Positions 31,267 to 34,802 of a stretch of 34,802 bases of DNA are shown piece by piece. Under the pieces are notes generated by a model, which was not told the origin of the DNA, searched no databases, and saw only the letters and a list, made by a program, of their open reading frames with translations. Positions within the stretch are counted from its first letter, which is position 1. Every line of letters begins with the position of its first letter. The position numbers were made by a program, and so were the translations under genes. The DNA is from Blattamonas nauphoetae (lineage: Eukaryota; Preaxostyla; Oxymonadida), in contig JARBJD010000547.1 of NCBI GenBank assembly GCA_033064195.1, positions 1 to 34,802 of the forward strand, read 5' to 3'.

Positions 31267-32162
31267 AGAATCTGTGAAATGATTTAGAGGGTATAGGATA
31301 GGTGGGAGAGGGCAACCTCGACAGTGTAATACCACTACTTTTATTATCATTTTACTTATTTGATTGTTGAGGAGCATTATATGGTGTACTGGTGTGATAT
31401 GTTTGTAGTCCTCGGATTATACGCAGATTGCATTTCAGGCCATATTATGATTCTGGAACTAAACGTTAAAGGAGTTGGTTTAATTTATGATGATGGGGTC
31501 TAGTTGGGGCGACTTGACTAGGTTCTACATTGTATGGCGACTCTGGGGGATAGTAGTCTTCGGGCTATGTGTACCTACGTGATCTCATTCAAAGACATTT
31601 TCTGATGGGGAGTTCGGCTGGGGCGGCACATCTGTTAAACAACAACGCAGGTGTCCTAAGATGAGCTCAGTGAGAACAGAAATCTCACGTAGAACAGAAG
31701 GGTAAAAGCTCATTTGATTTTGCTTTTCAGTATGAAGACAAACCGTGAAAGCGTGGCCTAACGATCCTTTGAGTTTTACAAGTGTTAAGCCAGAGGTGTC
31801 AGAAAAGTTACCACAGGGATGAATATATAGAAATATGTTGCGATGTAGTTAGATAGTCCCAGTTAAATATATGTAATATTTAGCTAGTCACTTATGGAAG
31901 TAAGTGGCAACACACCTGGTTATTGAAATATATACAGAGATGTATATAATCAATAAATCATTTTATAAAGAAATGATTTTGACGGTCGGTAAGGTGTGCA
32001 CCAAAATGACCATGTATGTATGTGTTTTGGTGTATGGTACGACCTATCCCAATTATAAAATAATTATTAAATTGTACGACTTGTATAATTGATAATAGTT
32101 GACTATTGTTGGTAAATATGAGAACTGGCTTGTGGCAGCCAAGCGTTCATAGCGACGTTGCT

Positions 32163-32198
<36 letters not shown>

Positions 32199-32241
32199 CG
32201 AAGCAGAATTCGCCAAGTGTTGGATTGTTCACCCACTAACA

Positions 32242-32279
<38 letters not shown>

Positions 32280-32845
32280 TAGTTTTACCCTACTGATGAA
32301 TTATTGTCGTGATGGTAATTCAAGTTAGTACGAGAGGAACCCTTGAATCGCATAATTGGTATTTGTGGTTGGTTGATAGGCCAGTGCCACGAAGCTACCA
32401 TGCGTGGGATTATGACTGAACGCCTCTAAGTCAGAATCCTTGCCAGATTAATGCGAGAATGGTGTCTGGTAAATGACCAGATTTGTATGGATTTGTTATT
32501 GATATGGATAATAGTGTGTTTGATGTGTGGATCCGCGGCATGCAAGGCAGAGTGCTCGTGCGGGCAACCGTGGGGCATTTATGTGTGTGTGTTTCTTGGA
32601 GCTGCATGTTTTGCACTTATTGTAGTTGAAATGTAGATCAGCGATAAGGCCAGCCGTCAACATCAGGCAAGTATGGAATGTGTGTGACAGCGCATCTGTG
32701 CATGTTTGATGTGGTTGGTAGACATAATTGCTTGAGAATCCATGCGACGGAGATCCTTTGTAGACGACTTAAAATGAAGTGGGGATTGTAAATGGCAGAG
32801 TAGCTCTACGTTACGATCCATTGAGATTTAGCCCACTTTCTATGA
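28078..32845 (+). rRNA. 28S rRNA gene, complete, with group I intron
   Basis: Starts near GAAATTAAGAAAGATTACCCGCTGAAC and ends near TTTAGCCCACTTTCTATGATC. Conserved blocks are found throughout, including GGTAGCCAAATGCCTCGTCC (about 31112) and the sarcin-ricin loop near 32327. Mature length without the intron is about 4.47 kb, so several expansion segments are enlarged and AT-rich. The universally conserved positions that differ in the upstream copy are normal here. Open frames inside (for example 29045-29239 and 29908-30096) are fortuitous. Confidence 0.96.
31821..32122 (+). ncRNA. Group I self-splicing intron in 28S (site L2449), copy 2
   Basis: The same position and exon borders as copy 1 (TTACCACAGGGAT before, AACTGGCTTG after), 302 nt. 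The GTCCCAGTT guide is near 31857-31865. It differs from copy 1 mainly near the 3' end, where a hairpin stem is kept by paired changes (ATTGTAC..GTATAAT here against ATCATAC..GTATGAT at about 1216-1233). An extra ATAGTTGACTAT hairpin is present here. Confidence 0.88.
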
Positions 32846-34802
32846 TCGATATAAGGAAATGCAAAATATTTCTTTTGTTTAGTGGATGAATTGTACATTA
32901 AAGAAATATCAAGTGTTTAAGTATTTTGACAAAGTATTTTTGATAAAGTATATTTGACTAAGTATTTTGACTAAGTACAAAATATATTAAGTATTTTGAC
33001 TAAGTACAAAATGTATTAAGTCAATTGTACTAAGTACAAAATGTATTAAGTATTTTGACTAAGGACAAATTGTATTAAGTCAATTGTACTAAGTACAAAA
33101 TGTACTAAGTCAATAGTGCTAAAGTCATATTGATATTCTCTATGTATAGTTCTCTTAAACAATTTGTTAATATTTGGTACAATGGACATTAACATATTAC
33201 TTACTTGTGTTGTTCCCAAGTGTAAACAAAGGAATGCATAAGGTAATAAGGTTAAAGTCAATTTATCATTTGTTAACATATTGTGCAATAGGACATTAAC
33301 AAAAGAAATACTTGTATGTGTATGCAGTGTTGACTTAATGAAATGTTAAGTCATTACTTGATATGTTCTTGTGTAAGGACATTAAGAGTAAAACACTGTA
33401 TGGATGTACAAGGGCAATTAATAAAATGTCAATGTATTTATACACTGGGACATTAATATTAGTGAACTCCAATGTATTGATACACTGGGACACTAAGTAA
33501 TTAATGTACTCCTATGTATTTGTACAAGGGCATATATTAGTAAATGCCTATGTATTTGTACCGGGACATTAACTTCATGGTAATGCCTATGTACTTATAC
33601 ACTGGGACATTAATACTTAAGTACTGTATGAATGTACAGGGACATTAAGTAAGTCTTTCTTCCTTAACATTCATACAGTGGAGCCAAACACTAAAGTACT
33701 GTATGAGTGTACAGTGGAATTACTTTATTAAGAAATTCCTTAACATTTATACAAGGGAGCCAAACACTGATGTATAGTGTAAAGTGTATAGGAAATTCCT
33801 TAAGATTTCCTTAACATTTATACAGTAAGGACAAAATCCTCCTTTTGCCCCTTCATGACCACACTGCTCCCCCCAACTTGCGCGGGGGAGTCAGAACTTC
33901 AAACTTGGTTTTGTCTGTGTAGAAAATATCGAGGGAATAGAGTTTGGGTGGTTTTCTGCTGGTGTGTTGCTTTGCACGAGTTTGATTTAACTAGCACAGG
34001 GCGAACATTGAGAAAAGGGGTAAAAAGGGGTAAAATGGCGCCTGTGGCATTCACCTCATCCCGAATTTCAGAAAAATAAAATTGCCCTTTTCCTTCATCC
34101 CTAGCCCTGGACCAGTGCCTCTACAATTTTTCGAGGTTCATCTTGTGCGTCCACTGCAATTGGGTGTTTGGGCCAAATCAAAGTGAACCCACCCTACCTA
34201 GGCAAATGCACTGTACAAACTACCAAGAATTGGTCTTGTCATATACTTCTCTCGTTTTTCAAAATTTATTTTCCTTTTTCTCCCACAACCAGCCACCCCC
34301 AAGACCCCCTCCAGACTTGTTCGATAGCCCTTCCAAAACTCTACCATGCCCCTTTTCCCCCTCCCGTAGCCCTCACCCAGCCCGCGCAGCGACAGCTAAT
34401 TTTTGAAAAAAGCGCTCTTTTTTGCCTCTTTTTCGCCGTATTCGCCCCACATCTCCCGCACACAGACATCGCACAAACACCCCGTTTGTTGCTGGCGGTA
34501 GCCCTGGGTGGCATTGAACTTTGGAGAATAAATCCTTATCGAACAAGCAATCCGTCCACACGGGCCCTCGCAAGTTGGAATTCAAAATGATCGATTTTGG
34601 AACGAGCCCGACCCACGCAGACCCCAAAACCACCCAAACCATATTGGCACCTTAAAACATCTCTATTTGCCATTTTCACACTTTTTTGAAATCTGATTTT
34701 CGCCGAAATCCACTTTTTAGCATCTCATGCTTGGACTTTTTCATACTGTGCCTACACTGCCTTTCCTCAAACTCGATTTTTCGACTTGTTCCAAAGTGTT
34801 TT
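32846..34802 (+). repeat. Second intergenic spacer, without the 13.5-kb element (cut by window end)
   Basis: Follows 1985-2231 and then 15719 to about 17464 of the first spacer with no insertion, giving the empty target site near 33095. It contains the AT-rich repeats, the GGGACATTAA repeats and the left inverted-repeat arm. From about 33850 it shows many homopolymer shortenings relative to the first copy. No protein-coding gene. Confidence 0.88.

Overview
This window is nuclear ribosomal DNA of a eukaryote, apparently a unicellular protist. It holds the 3' part of one 28S gene, a complete intergenic spacer, an 18S gene in two pieces, ITS1, 5.8S, ITS2, a complete 28S gene and most of a second spacer. 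The protein genes lying in the insertions have short GT-AG introns, low-complexity linkers and Ser/Pro-rich tails. I suspect an anaerobic flagellate (a preaxostylan/oxymonad such as Blattamonas), but this is a weak guess; comparison of the 18S would settle it.

Layout: 28S 3' part with a group I intron (1-1984); spacer repeats (1985-2231); a 13.5-kb segment bounded by 22-bp terminal inverted repeats and an AAGT duplication (2232-15718); the rest of the spacer and 5' ETS (15719-19194); 18S 5' piece (19195-19516); a 6.5-kb Mutator-like element with ~0.5-kb TIRs and a 9-bp target duplication (19517-26046); 18S 3' piece (26056-27582); ITS1, 5.8S and ITS2; 28S with the same group I intron (28078-32845); second spacer (32846-34802), which lacks the 13.5-kb segment and so shows the empty site. 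Without the two insertions the repeat unit is about 10.8 kb.

Neither insertion has a transposase that I can recognise. Both carry sequence resembling ordinary cellular genes. The 13.5-kb segment holds a spliced LCAT-type acyltransferase/phospholipase gene with its Ser-Asp-His triad, a probable helical-repeat protein, a large acidic/coiled-coil protein, several unknown exons and three minisatellites. The 6.5-kb element holds a dual-specificity-phosphatase-like gene whose catalytic Cys is Ser, a probable coiled-coil gene and a third unknown gene. The introns are still present, so the cargo was taken up as DNA and not through mRNA. Each long TIR of the 18S element also contains an inward-facing RNA polymerase III-like unit: A box, perfect B box and T6 stop.

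Many reading frames shift, often at homopolymers. The two rDNA copies also differ by small indels at positions that are universally conserved. Residual sequencing error is therefore likely, and single frame breaks should not by themselves be read as gene death.
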